Source: an uncultured archaeon A07HN63 (GTDB lineage Archaea > Halobacteriota > Halobacteria > Halobacteriales > Haloferacaceae). From it: a stretch of DNA of 17,411 bases. This document shows positions 7,850-15,326 of the stretch, in pieces. The notes under the pieces are model-generated. The model saw only the letters and a program-made list of their open reading frames with translations. It had not been told where the DNA came from and ran no database searches. The stretch lies in NCBI GenBank assembly GCA_000496215.1, contig KI543220.1, forward strand, positions 89,832 to 107,242. Reading direction: 5' to 3'. Every line of letters begins with the position of its first letter. Positions within the stretch are counted from its first letter, which is position 1. Position numbers and translations under genes: made by a program.

Positions 7850-8413
7850 ATGACGCTCATGGAGTCAGACTCCGATCTCGGCCGCGGCGACATCGCACCG
7901 GCGTTTAGCCTCCGCGGCACCGATGGGACCCGGTACGGTCCGGGAGATTTTGCCGACAACGAGGCCCTCCTCGTCGTCTTTACCTGCAACCACTGCCCGT
8001 ACGCACAGGCAAAATTCGAGCATCTCAACGAGCTGGCCGCCGGGTTCGACGACGCTGCCGTCGTCGGCATCAACCCCAACGCAAACGAGGAGTATCCGGA
8101 CGACTCCTACGAGAACATGGTCGAACTCGTCGACGACGGGACAATCGACTACGATGCCTACCTCTACGACGAGACACAGACCGTTGCGAGCGAGTACGGC
8201 GCGGTCTGTACACCCGATCCGTTTCTGTTCCGCCGCGAGGACGACAACTGGCGGCTGGCCTACCACGGCCGGCTGGATGACGCGCTTGATCCCGACTCGG
8301 AGCCGACCGAGTTCTACGTCGAAGACGCCATCGAGTCGATCCTCGCTGGTGAGGACGTCGAGTACCCGGACCGACCGTCGCGTGGCTGTTCGATCAAGTG
8401 GCGCGAGGAGTAG
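7850..8413 (+). CDS. Thioredoxin-fold (AhpC/TSA-type redoxin) family protein
   Basis: The 187-residue protein has a peroxiredoxin-like N-terminal strand region (APAFSLRGTDG), then VVFTCNHCPYA with a CxxC motif at C46-C49 where thioredoxin-fold proteins carry their redox pair. A further motif, AVCTPDPFLF (C120 before a probable cis-proline loop), and a C-terminal RGCSIKW (C180) follow. It probably acts in cytosolic thiol-disulfide or peroxide chemistry; the exact substrate is unknown. The CNHC active site followed by CPY-type residues is typical of a broad 'thioredoxin family protein' group related to AhpC/TSA. The start at 7850 is chosen for its ribosome-binding site and because the family begins near this point; ATG 7817 would add 11 residues. 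It is divergent from the small wHTH regulator and converges on the RNA-binding protein gene immediately downstream. Confidence 0.85.
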   Translation: MTLMESDSDLGRGDIAPAFSLRGTDGTRYGPGDFADNEALLVVFTCNHCPYAQAKFEHLNELAAGFDDAAVVGINPNANEEYPDDSYENMVELVDDGTIDYDAYLYDETQTVASEYGAVCTPDPFLFRREDDNWRLAYHGRLDDALDPDSEPTEFYVEDAIESILAGEDVEYPDRPSRGCSIKWREE

Positions 8414-8857
8414 CTACGGGGCGTCGGCCTCACCCGCAAGCTCGATTGCCTCCCGCGCGTTCGTGACCGCCTTCTCGTGTTTGGCCGGGTAGGCCTCGAC
8501 CTTTGCGCGGAGGGTGATCCCCTCACCGAGTCGGGCCTGTCCGTTGAACGCGGCCTGTTTGTCGAGCCGGAGGAAAAACGAGCAGTTGTCGTCGACGCGT
8601 TCGTCGAGCTCCTCGAGGACGCTGTCGACCGATTCCAGTTCCGCAAGCCGGTCGAGGACGACCCGCATCTCGTCGGCGTTCTCGACACGGGTCGAGAGGA
8701 TGATGATCCGGTCGCCGTGGTGGCCCGTGTTTTCGGCGCGGTCGAGTTCGAACTCCTCGGGCAGAAAGTGCCGGAGGGCCTCGGCGACTCGTTTGTGATC
8801 CTCGGTCGCATAACAGAAGGTCCGCAGATCGATATAGTGAAACGGAACTCGGGGCAT
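8414..8857 (-). CDS. RNA-binding protein of the COG1325 (DUF54) family
   Basis: The 147-residue protein begins MPRVPFHYIDLRTFCYATED and matches my recollection of the archaeal COG1325/PF01877 family, described as a predicted exosome-associated RNA-binding protein. A mixed alpha/beta fold is suggested, with a conserved core at GDRIIILSTRVENADEM and the DDNCSFFLRLDKQAAFNG segment. It probably binds RNA in processing or decay. The start at 8857 gives the conserved N-terminus; the longer ATG at 8950 would add an Arg-rich stretch that overlaps the promoters of both this gene and nop5. It is divergent from the nop5-flpA operon for RNA modification, which fits an RNA-related role. A TATA-like sequence lies on the minus strand at 8892-8898. 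Confidence 0.8.
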   Translation of the reverse strand: MPRVPFHYIDLRTFCYATEDHKRVAEALRHFLPEEFELDRAENTGHHGDRIIILSTRVENADEMRVVLDRLAELESVDSVLEELDERVDDNCSFFLRLDKQAAFNGQARLGEGITLRAKVEAYPAKHEKAVTNAREAIELAGEADAP

Positions 8858-8891
8858 GGGCTCGCTTCGTGAGCCGCAGGAAAAAGGACTC

Positions 8892-8898
8892 CTATACC
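8892..8898 (-). promoter_or_regulatory. TATA-like box of the COG1325 gene
   Basis: On the minus strand GGTATAG lies 35-41 bases before the ATG at 8857, allowing a leader of about 10-15 bases. Confidence 0.4.
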
Positions 8899-8935
8899 GT
8901 CTCACAGCCCGGCGAACGCGAGACCGAAGGGGATG

Positions 8936-8943
8936 GATATAGG
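8936..8943 (+). promoter_or_regulatory. TATA box of the nop5-flpA operon
   Basis: GATATAGG lies 24-31 bases before the ATG at 8967, the spacing of a leaderless transcript. It sits back to back with the promoter of the COG1325 gene. Confidence 0.6.
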
Positions 8944-8966
8944 CCGCCACAGTACAGAGCCCCTGT

Positions 8967-9854
8967 ATGAGCGATCAGTCCACCGGCGCTGGCTGGTTCG
9001 CCGGACGCGCTCCCGAGGCCGACGCCGACCTCCGAGCGGCGATCAGAACCGGCCGCGCCGACGCGCCCGCCGACTGGCCGACCGAGGCCGTCGAGGGCGG
9101 CTTCGCCGACGACACCGAGGCCTACTACGAAACGTTGCGAGCGGCAGCCATCGACGCCGCCCGCGAGGCCGTCGCCGAACGCGAAGGCGCCGACGACCAG
9201 CAGTTGCTTCACGCCGTCCGCGCGATGGACGACGCCACCCGGACCGCGAACGAGCTGGCCGAGCGCTGCCACGAGTGGGCCGGCACCCAGTTCGACGCTG
9301 TGGAACCCGGTATCGACGGCGCCCGCACGCTGGCCGACCGCGAACCGTCGGACCCGGTCGAAGAGCGAGTGGTCGCACTCGCCGAACGCATCGACGACCT
9401 CGCCAGCGAGGCTGACGACCTTCGCGGCTTCATCGAGCGACTCGCACCCGAGGTCGCCCCCAACCTCGCGGAGATGGCCGGTTCCGTGCTGGCGGCCCGG
9501 CTCATCTCGCTGGCCGGCGGACTCGACGCGCTGGCGAAGAAACCGAGCGGGACGGTGCAGGTACTCGGCGCGGAGGACGCCCTGTTCGCCCATCTGGCAG
9601 GCCACGGCAGTTCGCCGAAACACGGGGTGATCTACACCCACGAGTACGTCAACGGCACCCGCCCCGAGGACCGCGGCTCGGCGGCGCGCGCACTGGCCGG
9701 CAAACTCACCATCGCCGCCCGGATCGACCACTACAGCGGCGATCTTCGGCCGGAAATCCACGCCGAACTCGACGAGCGAATGGCAACGATCCGCGCTCGT
9801 GCCGACGGGGAAGAAAGCGGCAGCGCGGACGGCAACGAGGAGGAAGCCCGATGA
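8967..9854 (+). CDS. nop5: Nop5/Nop56-family C/D-box RNP scaffold protein
   Basis: Nop5 bridges the box C/D guide RNA-L7Ae complex and fibrillarin in the archaeal 2'-O-methylation RNP. The 295-residue product has a short acidic N-terminal domain (1-120) that should contact fibrillarin, a helical coiled-coil region (about 125-165), and the Nop domain from AEMAGSVLAARLISLAGG (168-185). The core signature KKPSGTVQVLGAEDALFAHL (191-210) and SSPKHGVIYTHEYV (215-228) are intact. It is shorter than Nop5 of many other archaea, mainly at the N-terminus; I believe this is normal for haloarchaea. The tail is acidic and low complexity. Its stop overlaps the flpA start by ATGA (9851-9854), as expected for two proteins that form a complex. 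Confidence 0.93.
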   Translation: MSDQSTGAGWFAGRAPEADADLRAAIRTGRADAPADWPTEAVEGGFADDTEAYYETLRAAAIDAAREAVAEREGADDQQLLHAVRAMDDATRTANELAERCHEWAGTQFDAVEPGIDGARTLADREPSDPVEERVVALAERIDDLASEADDLRGFIERLAPEVAPNLAEMAGSVLAARLISLAGGLDALAKKPSGTVQVLGAEDALFAHLAGHGSSPKHGVIYTHEYVNGTRPEDRGSAARALAGKLTIAARIDHYSGDLRPEIHAELDERMATIRARADGEESGSADGNEEEAR

Positions 9855-10483
9855 GCGATCTTCCCGAGGGCATCCAGCGACGCGAGTTTGACGGCCGTCA
9901 GCGACTGGCGACACGCGGCGAGCCGGTCTACGGCGAGCCAACCGACGGCGAGTGGCGGTGCTGGGACGCCGGCCGCTCGAAACTCGGCGCGATGATCGAG
10001 ACCGGCATGGACGTGAGACTGACCGCTGGGGACGGCGTGCTCTATCTCGGCGCGGCCAGCGGTACCACCGTCAGCCACGTTGCCGACATCGCCGGCCCAA
10101 CCTACGCCGTCGAGTTTGCGGCGCGACCGATGCGAGACCTGCTTGATGTGGCGGAAGCACGCGAGAACCTCTTTCCGCTACTCAAGGATGCCCGGAAGCC
10201 CGAGAGCTACAGTCATGTTGTCGAAAGCGATCTCGACGTGCTCGTGCAGGATGTTGCCACGCGCGGACAGGCCAGCGTTGCCGTCGACAACGCCCGGTTT
10301 CTCGCTGACGACGGCCGGCTCCTGCTGGCGATCAAGGCCCGGAGCGAGGACGTGACCGCCGAGCCCGACGCCGTCTTCGACGAGGTCTGTGAGGAACTGC
10401 ACGAGGGCTACGAGATCATCGACCGCGAGCGACTCGAACCGTATCACGACGACCACCTCGGCGTCGTCGCTCGCAGACGGTAA
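9851..10483 (+). CDS. flpA: Fibrillarin-like rRNA/tRNA 2'-O-methyltransferase
   Basis: Fibrillarin is the catalytic subunit of the box C/D RNP and methylates ribose 2'-OH groups on rRNA and tRNA using S-adenosylmethionine. The 210-residue protein has the expected layout: a small N-terminal beta domain (1-50), then a Rossmann-type methyltransferase with SAM motif LYLGAASGTTVSHV (64-77), the acidic-loop segment AVEFAARPMRDL (86-97), VVESDLDVLVQDV (123-135) and the catalytic-lysine strand LLLAIKARSED (157-167, K162). Length and motifs are complete. It is translated from an ATG overlapping the nop5 stop. A TnpB-type element is inserted 38 bases or so after its stop codon, leaving the gene whole. 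Confidence 0.95.
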   Translation: MSDLPEGIQRREFDGRQRLATRGEPVYGEPTDGEWRCWDAGRSKLGAMIETGMDVRLTAGDGVLYLGAASGTTVSHVADIAGPTYAVEFAARPMRDLLDVAEARENLFPLLKDARKPESYSHVVESDLDVLVQDVATRGQASVAVDNARFLADDGRLLLAIKARSEDVTAEPDAVFDEVCEELHEGYEIIDRERLEPYHDDHLGVVARRR

Positions 10484-10521
10484 GCAGGACGAGTATTGGT
10501 CACCGGTGGTAACACCAAGTA

Positions 10522-10690
10522 TTGACCTCCTCCTACGCCTGAAGACGCAGGAATCCCGAGCGTTGGGATATTAGAGTTTACGCGTCACCCGGCGGGAGCT
10601 CGCGGTTGGAATCCGTGAGTCCGACTGAAGTGGATGACGCGAGGCTGGGCCAAACAGCCGGTACCGCTATCCACCTGACCGAGTGGTGGA
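10522..10690 (-). ncRNA. Putative omega RNA (reRNA) overlapping the tnpB 3' end
   Basis: TnpB nucleases are guided by an RNA made from the 3' end of tnpB and the element's right end, with the guide taken from DNA beyond that end. Here that would cover the last roughly 100 bases of tnpB, the 62 bases after its stop and the terminal hairpin. The guide would be read from flanking DNA below 10522 (minus strand, starting TACTTGGTGT). The 5' limit is a guess. No direct evidence of transcription can be seen. Confidence 0.4.
10532..10551 (-). repeat. Right-end hairpin of the tnpB element
   Basis: On the minus strand the 20 bases CCTGCGTCTTCAGGCGTAGG fold into an eight-pair stem (two G-T pairs) with a TTCA loop. 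Hairpins at this position are recognised by the TnpA transposase of IS200/IS605 elements and are part of the omega RNA scaffold. Confidence 0.7.
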
Positions 10691-11850
10691 GTTACGGTTA
10701 GCGATTGCTGCCTGATATTGTCGGCTCCATTTATATCACCGTGAGCGACACTCCCACACCGACTACACGTCCAGAGGCCGCGTTCGACACGATCTGCGTC
10801 GTCTTCGTGACTACAGACACTACACTCCGAAGACGTACCACGCTCATCTACCTGTTCGACCTCAATCCCGCGTTCGCGGGCCTTATAATCGATGAGATTC
10901 AGCAACCGCTTGTACGCCCAGTTATCCAGCCGTTTGTTGCCGTGGCGACCCCAATCAGAGTCAGCAACACCGCTCGGATCACCTACAACTAGCGTGCCTA
11001 CGTCGTGGTCAACACACCGCTCAACGATGTCTTTCGAGAGAGCGTGTAAGAAGTGATCTTTCCGCTTTGCAAGTTTGTCACGCGCCCACTGCGCGTTCTT
11101 TGAGGGGCCGTGATCGCCTTCTGTCCGGTATTCCTCCTGCTGGAAATAGTGTTTGTCCTCACGCAGTCGGTTGCCCGGATACAGCAGGGCATCATTCGGG
11201 AGGGCAACCGCCGCTGGGTTGCAGATCCCGAGATCAACACCAGCGACGGCATCGCCCGGCGACTCGGTGGCAATCTCATGCTTACAGACAACGTGCAAAT
11301 CCCAACGGTCTTTTGTAGTGTTCCGGACGGCACGTACCTGCTGGATATTGGTCAACTCAATTTCCGGCGGCGCGTCGTACTCACAGAGAATAAAATCGTG
11401 TCCCTGCTTATGCGCGCTGCCTTTGCTCAATCGAAGTTTGTCGTGTTTTGTGTCGTGTCGAATTCCGCGTTGTTTCCACGTAACCGTTGAGCGTGGGTGT
11501 TCTTCGTGGACTCTGTTGTCGTCGCTGTCGTAGTAGTTTCGCTTGCGATACCCCGGTGGATTGTCTCGATCATCGTCGGAGCCGAACCACGAGCTGAAGG
11601 CCTCAGAAAGCTCTTCGAGAACTTTCTGGCTGGACTGACTGTGTAGTCCGTTGTATGTTGGATGGGTTTTCAGCTCGCGTTTGAGTTGTGTTTCGTCGGG
11701 TACCTCGCCGGTTTCGTCCCACTGTTGTCGGGCGTAATAATTTGCGACGTTCCAGAGTTTGGATGCCGACCAGCCGTGTCTGTTGAGCGCATTAGCTACC
11801 TGTGAGTGGTTTTGGATGCGGCAGACGTGCGTTCGGCGGGTGGTTTGCAT
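10585..11850 (-). CDS. tnpB: TnpB (IS200/IS605 OrfB family) RNA-guided nuclease-like protein
   Basis: The 421-residue protein has the TnpB layout: an N-terminal helical/beta region (1-195), RuvC-I motif AVAGVDLGICNP (D206), the bridge-helix-like region (250-285), RuvC-II area (285-300), a zinc finger with C343, C346, C362 and C365, and RuvC-III HGDINGADNIRQ (D372). At the position where most TnpB proteins have the catalytic glutamate (E-D-L), this one reads VVGDPSG, so glycine G290 replaces it. A possible substitute is E336 in VDERGTSSEC. The start at 11850 is preferred because the TATA-like box TATTTAATA (minus strand 11878-11886) sits 28-36 bases before it; ATG 11877 lies almost on the box. 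The reading frame is intact. In this family TnpB promotes retention of the element by guided cleavage. Confidence 0.88.
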   Translation of the reverse strand: MQTTRRTHVCRIQNHSQVANALNRHGWSASKLWNVANYYARQQWDETGEVPDETQLKRELKTHPTYNGLHSQSSQKVLEELSEAFSSWFGSDDDRDNPPGYRKRNYYDSDDNRVHEEHPRSTVTWKQRGIRHDTKHDKLRLSKGSAHKQGHDFILCEYDAPPEIELTNIQQVRAVRNTTKDRWDLHVVCKHEIATESPGDAVAGVDLGICNPAAVALPNDALLYPGNRLREDKHYFQQEEYRTEGDHGPSKNAQWARDKLAKRKDHFLHALSKDIVERCVDHDVGTLVVGDPSGVADSDWGRHGNKRLDNWAYKRLLNLIDYKARERGIEVEQVDERGTSSECSVCSHEDDADRVERGLWTCSRCGSVAHGDINGADNIRQQSLTVTPPLGQVDSGTGCLAQPRVIHFSRTHGFQPRAPAG

Positions 11851-11877
11851 CCTGTATGCATTGTTATGACATACCAT

Positions 11878-11886
11878 TTATTAAAT
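11878..11886 (-). promoter_or_regulatory. TATA box of tnpB
   Basis: On the minus strand TATTTAATA lies 28-36 bases before the ATG at 11850. The stretch from here to the next gene (11890-12068) is AT-rich with no open frame I would trust. Confidence 0.5.
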
Positions 11887-12040
11887 ACTGTGAAATATCC
11901 CACACGCTATCGTAAAAGAGTGTGTAGCTTGCTCATTTCGGTTTCATCACCCGCCTCATCGTCGCTCGATTCCGACCGAGGCGGTCGCAACGCTCGTTTC
12001 TGACAGGGAGACGAATATATCACCATCGAAGTGTATAACC

Positions 12041-12048
12041 TTTTAATA
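12041..12048 (+). promoter_or_regulatory. TATA box of the Nramp-like gene
   Basis: TTTTAATA lies 21-28 bases before the ATG at 12069, consistent with a leaderless transcript. A second AT-rich element (TATAAC, 12034-12039) is just upstream. Confidence 0.55.
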
Positions 12049-12068
12049 TCCAGCGACGAAGCGGCGGT

Positions 12069-13418
12069 ATGAGTCAGACGGCAGAGACGGGGAGTCGATC
12101 ACTTGGCGAAAAGATCTCACAACTGGGGCCGACGTGGCTGGCCGGGGCGATTGCCGCGGGCCCGGCCTCAATGGGCGCCCTGCTCACGGGCGGGGCAAGC
12201 TTCGGCTACGCGCTGCTGTGGGTCGTCGTCATCTCGGCGCTCTTCGGCGCGGTCGCACAGTATCTCGCGACGAAACTGGCGGTCGCGACGGAGGAGGGAC
12301 TCGTCGAGACGGTCGAACGCCGGTTCGGCGAGAAATGGGCGTGGCTGCTTGTCGCGGATGTCGTGCTCGTCTCCGGGTTCGCACAGCTCATCATCATGAA
12401 GACGGTCGCCAGCGTCTCTGGGATCCTGACACCGTTCAGCACGACAGTCTGGGGGATCGCGTGGGCGGTCGTCCTCGCGGCTGGGCTGGCCGGCGGCGGT
12501 TACCGGATCGCCGAACTCGGCGCGAAAGTCGTCGTTAGCGCGGTCGTCCTCGCGTTTATCGCCTCGCTGTTCGTCGTCCCAATCGACCCGGCGGCCGCCG
12601 CCGGCGGGCTCGTGCCGACGATTCCGAGTGGTGGCGCGATTGCCGCCGCGGGCATCCTCGGCGGCGCGGTCCACATCACGATCATCACGATGCAGACCTA
12701 CACGGTGAAGGCCCGCGGCTGGACACGCGAAGACATCGACCTCGCGCGCTTCGACATCAGCGTCTCGATGCTGCTCGCCTTCGGGATCTTCAGTATCGCC
12801 ACCTTCCTCGTCGCCGCCGGCGCGCTGTTCGGCACCGTCGACGGGCAGGGGCTGCGGGCGATTGCGGCCGCCAGCGCGCTCGAACCCATCGCGGGGCAGT
12901 TCGGCAAACAGCTCTTCCTCGTCGGTCTACTCGGGGCCGCGGTGTCGACGCTGGGCGGGAACACGCTCGTCGCACCGTACGTCGTCGCCGACAAACTCGG
13001 CTGGGCGACCGATGTGAGCGATAGCCGATACCGGGCGTTACTTGCCGGGACTGCGCTGGTGAGCGGCGGCGGCGTCTTCATCGGCGGCGCGTTCCTCGGC
13101 CAGCTCGTGCTCGTGTTGGCGGTCGGGACGGTCGGCACGCCGTTCGCGCTCGCACTCGTGCTCGTCCTGCTGAACGACCCCGAGACAGCCGGCGAGGCCC
13201 CGAGTGCGGCGCTCAACGTCGGCGGCGTACTCGTCTTCGGCGTGGCGAGCGTCCTCGCCGGTAACTTCGTTGTCGGCCAGCTCAACAAGGGCCTCACGCT
13301 GCTGTCGGGTAGCGTACTGGCCTTCGCCGGGGTGCTCGGTCTCGCCACGCTGGTGTTGGTCGGCTCGCACCTCCGCACGCAGTTCGGTGGCAGCAACACG
13401 GCTGCCGTCTCAGAGTAG
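12069..13418 (+). CDS. Nramp-like membrane transporter lacking canonical metal-binding motifs
   Basis: The 449-residue protein has about 11 hydrophobic membrane segments and Nramp-like spacing and sequence, including the TM1-TM2 stretch GGASFGYALLWVVV and AQYLATKLAVATEEGL, which resembles QYLSAKLGIATGKDL of true Nramp proteins. However the metal-binding DPGN of TM1 aligns with GPAS (31-34), and the MPHN of TM6 aligns with a hydrophobic stretch in GILGGAVHITIITMQT (195-210), with no Met-Pro-His. It is therefore an Nramp relative whose substrate cannot be assumed to be manganese or iron; it could transport another cation or solute. No regulator or partner gene is adjacent. It is followed by gshA, which has its own promoter. 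Confidence 0.78.
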   Translation: MSQTAETGSRSLGEKISQLGPTWLAGAIAAGPASMGALLTGGASFGYALLWVVVISALFGAVAQYLATKLAVATEEGLVETVERRFGEKWAWLLVADVVLVSGFAQLIIMKTVASVSGILTPFSTTVWGIAWAVVLAAGLAGGGYRIAELGAKVVVSAVVLAFIASLFVVPIDPAAAAGGLVPTIPSGGAIAAAGILGGAVHITIITMQTYTVKARGWTREDIDLARFDISVSMLLAFGIFSIATFLVAAGALFGTVDGQGLRAIAAASALEPIAGQFGKQLFLVGLLGAAVSTLGGNTLVAPYVVADKLGWATDVSDSRYRALLAGTALVSGGGVFIGGAFLGQLVLVLAVGTVGTPFALALVLVLLNDPETAGEAPSAALNVGGVLVFGVASVLAGNFVVGQLNKGLTLLSGSVLAFAGVLGLATLVLVGSHLRTQFGGSNTAAVSE

Positions 13419-13476
13419 CAACAAAACCGCGGACCGGATCACCGCCGCCCTCGCCCATACCGCCGGCTTCAGGAGG

Positions 13477-13484
13477 TATTTAGG
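13477..13484 (+). promoter_or_regulatory. TATA box of gshA
   Basis: TATTTAGG lies 24-31 bases before the ATG at 13508, consistent with a leaderless transcript independent of the Nramp-like gene. Confidence 0.6.
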
Positions 13485-13507
13485 AGTCCGTTGCATACGC
13501 CGGCCTG

Positions 13508-14581
13508 ATGGAGACAGGCTCGGCGGACGTGTTCAGCCAGCAGGGCACCATCGGCATCGAGGAGGAGTTTTTCATCGTCAACGAGGCCGGTCGCCCCGTT
13601 TCGGGCATCCAAGAGCTTATCTACGACTCGAAGCCGCCGGACCTCCTGACGGATCGACTCGATCACGAGCTGTTTCAGTGTACCATCGAGACACAGACAC
13701 CGATTATCGACGAGCCGGGCGAGGCGGAATCGACGCTGACGGCGGTTCGCGAGGCGCTAACCGACCACGCCGAGGCTCACGGCTTCCGGATTGCCGCCGC
13801 CGGGCTGCATCCGGCCGCGAAGTGGCAGGAACTCGATCACGCGACCAAACCGCGGTACGAGGCCCAGCTGGACCGGATTCAGTACCCCCAGCACCGCAAC
13901 ACGACCTCGGGGTTGCACATCCACATCGGCGTTGACGACGCCGACAAGGCGGTCTGGATCGCCAACGAACTGCGGTGGTATCTCCCGCCGCTACTGGCGC
14001 TGTCGGCAAATTCGCCGTACTGGTGTGGGTTCGACACCGGGCTGCAGTCGGCGCGGGCGAAGATCTTCGAGAATCTGCCGAATACCGGCATCCCCGGCTA
14101 CTTCGCGGATTTTGCGGCCTACAACCGGTACGAGGAGCGGATGGTCGACCACGGATCGATCAACGACCGGGGCGAACTCTGGTTCGACGTGCGGCCACAC
14201 ACGGGCCTCGGCACCGTCGAGATTCGGACGCCGGACGCCCAGTCCGATACGGATGTTGTCCTCGCCTTCGTCGAGTACGTCCACGCGCTCGTCGAGGAGC
14301 TAGCGGACCGCTATGCTGACAACGAACCCGCGAACGACCACCGCCGAGAAATCCTCGACGAGAACAAGTGGCGAGCGATGCGCCACGGCCACGAGGCGAG
14401 TTTCATCACGAAGGAGGGGAGCGACACCATCGGTCTCGCCGAGTTCGTCGACCGCGAGTGCGACCGCCTCGGCGTCGACGGACTGCGAGCGGTCTTCGAG
14501 CGCGAGAGCGGCAGCGAGAAACAGCGCCGACTGATGGATGACGAGGGGATGGACGCGCTGTGTGAGTCGCTCATGCTGTAG
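13508..14581 (+). CDS. gshA: Glutamate-cysteine ligase (haloarchaeal GshA)
   Basis: This enzyme joins glutamate and cysteine using ATP to make gamma-glutamylcysteine, which in haloarchaea serves as the main low-molecular-weight thiol in place of glutathione. The 357-residue protein belongs to the carboxylate-amine ligase/GCS2 group. The N-terminal TIGIEEEFF (E18-E20) carries the family's metal/substrate acidic residues. The central TTSGLHIHIGVDD (about 136-148) and the later WFDVRPHTGLGTVEIRTPDAQ (about 223-243) are further signature stretches. Length is normal. It has its own promoter and no glutathione synthetase neighbour, as expected where the pathway stops at gamma-glutamylcysteine. A T-rich stretch at 14603-14614 may end its transcript. 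Confidence 0.93.
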   Translation: METGSADVFSQQGTIGIEEEFFIVNEAGRPVSGIQELIYDSKPPDLLTDRLDHELFQCTIETQTPIIDEPGEAESTLTAVREALTDHAEAHGFRIAAAGLHPAAKWQELDHATKPRYEAQLDRIQYPQHRNTTSGLHIHIGVDDADKAVWIANELRWYLPPLLALSANSPYWCGFDTGLQSARAKIFENLPNTGIPGYFADFAAYNRYEERMVDHGSINDRGELWFDVRPHTGLGTVEIRTPDAQSDTDVVLAFVEYVHALVEELADRYADNEPANDHRREILDENKWRAMRHGHEASFITKEGSDTIGLAEFVDRECDRLGVDGLRAVFERESGSEKQRRLMDDEGMDALCESLML

Positions 14582-14656
14582 GGCCACACCCAGAGGGGAG
14601 TAATCTGTTCTTTTCGATCCGACAGAAACTCTTTTGCGGGTTCACCCCTGATATTC

Positions 14657-15277
14657 ATGATGACCATGAGCGAGCACACAGACGACGAGACACCCGATTC
14701 GACCGCGACGGATGGCGAGGCGGCGGGTCTCACCGGCGAGGGCGGCCCGCGTGCCGAACTCCAGAAGACGAAGGAACGGCTCGAAACCGAGGCCGACCGC
14801 GCGGTCTCTGAGTTCGACGAGGGTATCGTCGACCTGCTGGCGTGGCTGCTGGACACCGAAACCCGGGCCCGGATCTACGTCTATCTTCGCCAACATCCCC
14901 ACAGCACGAGCGACGAGATCGCTGAGGGAACGGGGCTGTATCCGAGTACAGTCAGAGAAGCACTTGCCGACCTCCACGACGAGGACACCGTCCGCCGCGA
15001 GAAGCGCGACAGCGACAGCGCGGGCAACAACCCCTACGAGTACGAGGCCATCGCCCCGAGCAACCTCGTTCGCGGCGTCGTCGGCGATGTCCAGCGTGAA
15101 CTTAACACCGTGTTCAACCTCGAAGGCGCACTCGGCGACGGCGAGGGCGACGATGGGCCGGTGACGATTACGGTCGACGGTGACGACGAGCCCGATGACA
15201 CGGCCAGCAACGCGGATGACGACGATGACGCCGTCGACATCGAGATCAACGATGCCGAAGATGAGGACGACGCGTGA
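14657..15277 (+). CDS. Winged-helix DNA-binding protein with acidic C-terminal tail
   Basis: The 206-residue protein has an acidic low-complexity N-terminus (1-30), a charged, possibly coiled-coil segment (32-52), a winged helix at about 58-118 (LLDTETRARIYVYLRQHPHSTSDEIAEGTGLYPSTVREALADL) and an acidic tail from 160 to the end (DDDDDAVD...). The wHTH resembles TrmB/ArsR-type regulators of haloarchaea, so it is likely a transcription factor, though its target is unknown. Three in-frame ATGs (14657, 14660, 14666) compete; MSEHTDD at 14666 is as plausible as the first. It stands just upstream of coaD, which has its own TATA box, so the pair may or may not share a transcript. Confidence 0.7.
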   Translation: MMTMSEHTDDETPDSTATDGEAAGLTGEGGPRAELQKTKERLETEADRAVSEFDEGIVDLLAWLLDTETRARIYVYLRQHPHSTSDEIAEGTGLYPSTVREALADLHDEDTVRREKRDSDSAGNNPYEYEAIAPSNLVRGVVGDVQRELNTVFNLEGALGDGEGDDGPVTITVDGDDEPDDTASNADDDDDAVDIEINDAEDEDDA

Positions 15278-15295
15278 GGGCGTCGAGAGGAGAGA

Positions 15296-15303
15296 TGTTT
15301 AAC
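15296..15303 (+). promoter_or_regulatory. TATA-like box of coaD
   Basis: TGTTTAAC lies 24-31 bases before the ATG at 15327, the spacing of the other leaderless promoters in this window. Confidence 0.55.
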
Positions 15304-15326
15304 CCTGCGACACCGTACCGGCGCAT

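Larger units (their letters stand above)
10522..11890 (-). mobile_element. IS200/IS605-type, tnpB-only (IS1341-like) element
   Basis: The element contains a tnpB gene on the minus strand and no tnpA. Its right end (reading on the minus strand) is marked by the hairpin at 10532-10551 followed by GGAGGTCAA ending at about 10522, resembling the right ends I recall for haloarchaeal members of this family. The left end is uncertain; I put it near the TATA box at 11878-11890 for lack of a clear motif, and it may reach into the AT-rich 11890-12050 stretch. The interior is less GC-rich and uses less GC-biased codons than its neighbours, consistent with transfer. Without tnpA it would need a transposase in trans to move. 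Confidence 0.75.

Noticed and set aside
8892..9941. Long minus-strand frame covering nop5
   Set aside because: Antisense to a conserved gene, composition explained by codon bias of the true gene.
11901..11925. CACAC...GTGTG hairpin as left end of the tnpB element
   Set aside because: Only five pairs with a 14-base loop; too weak to define an end.
13204..13935. Plus-strand frame spanning the end of the Nramp-like gene and gshA
   Set aside because: Out of frame with both conserved genes, Arg-rich shadow translation without motifs.
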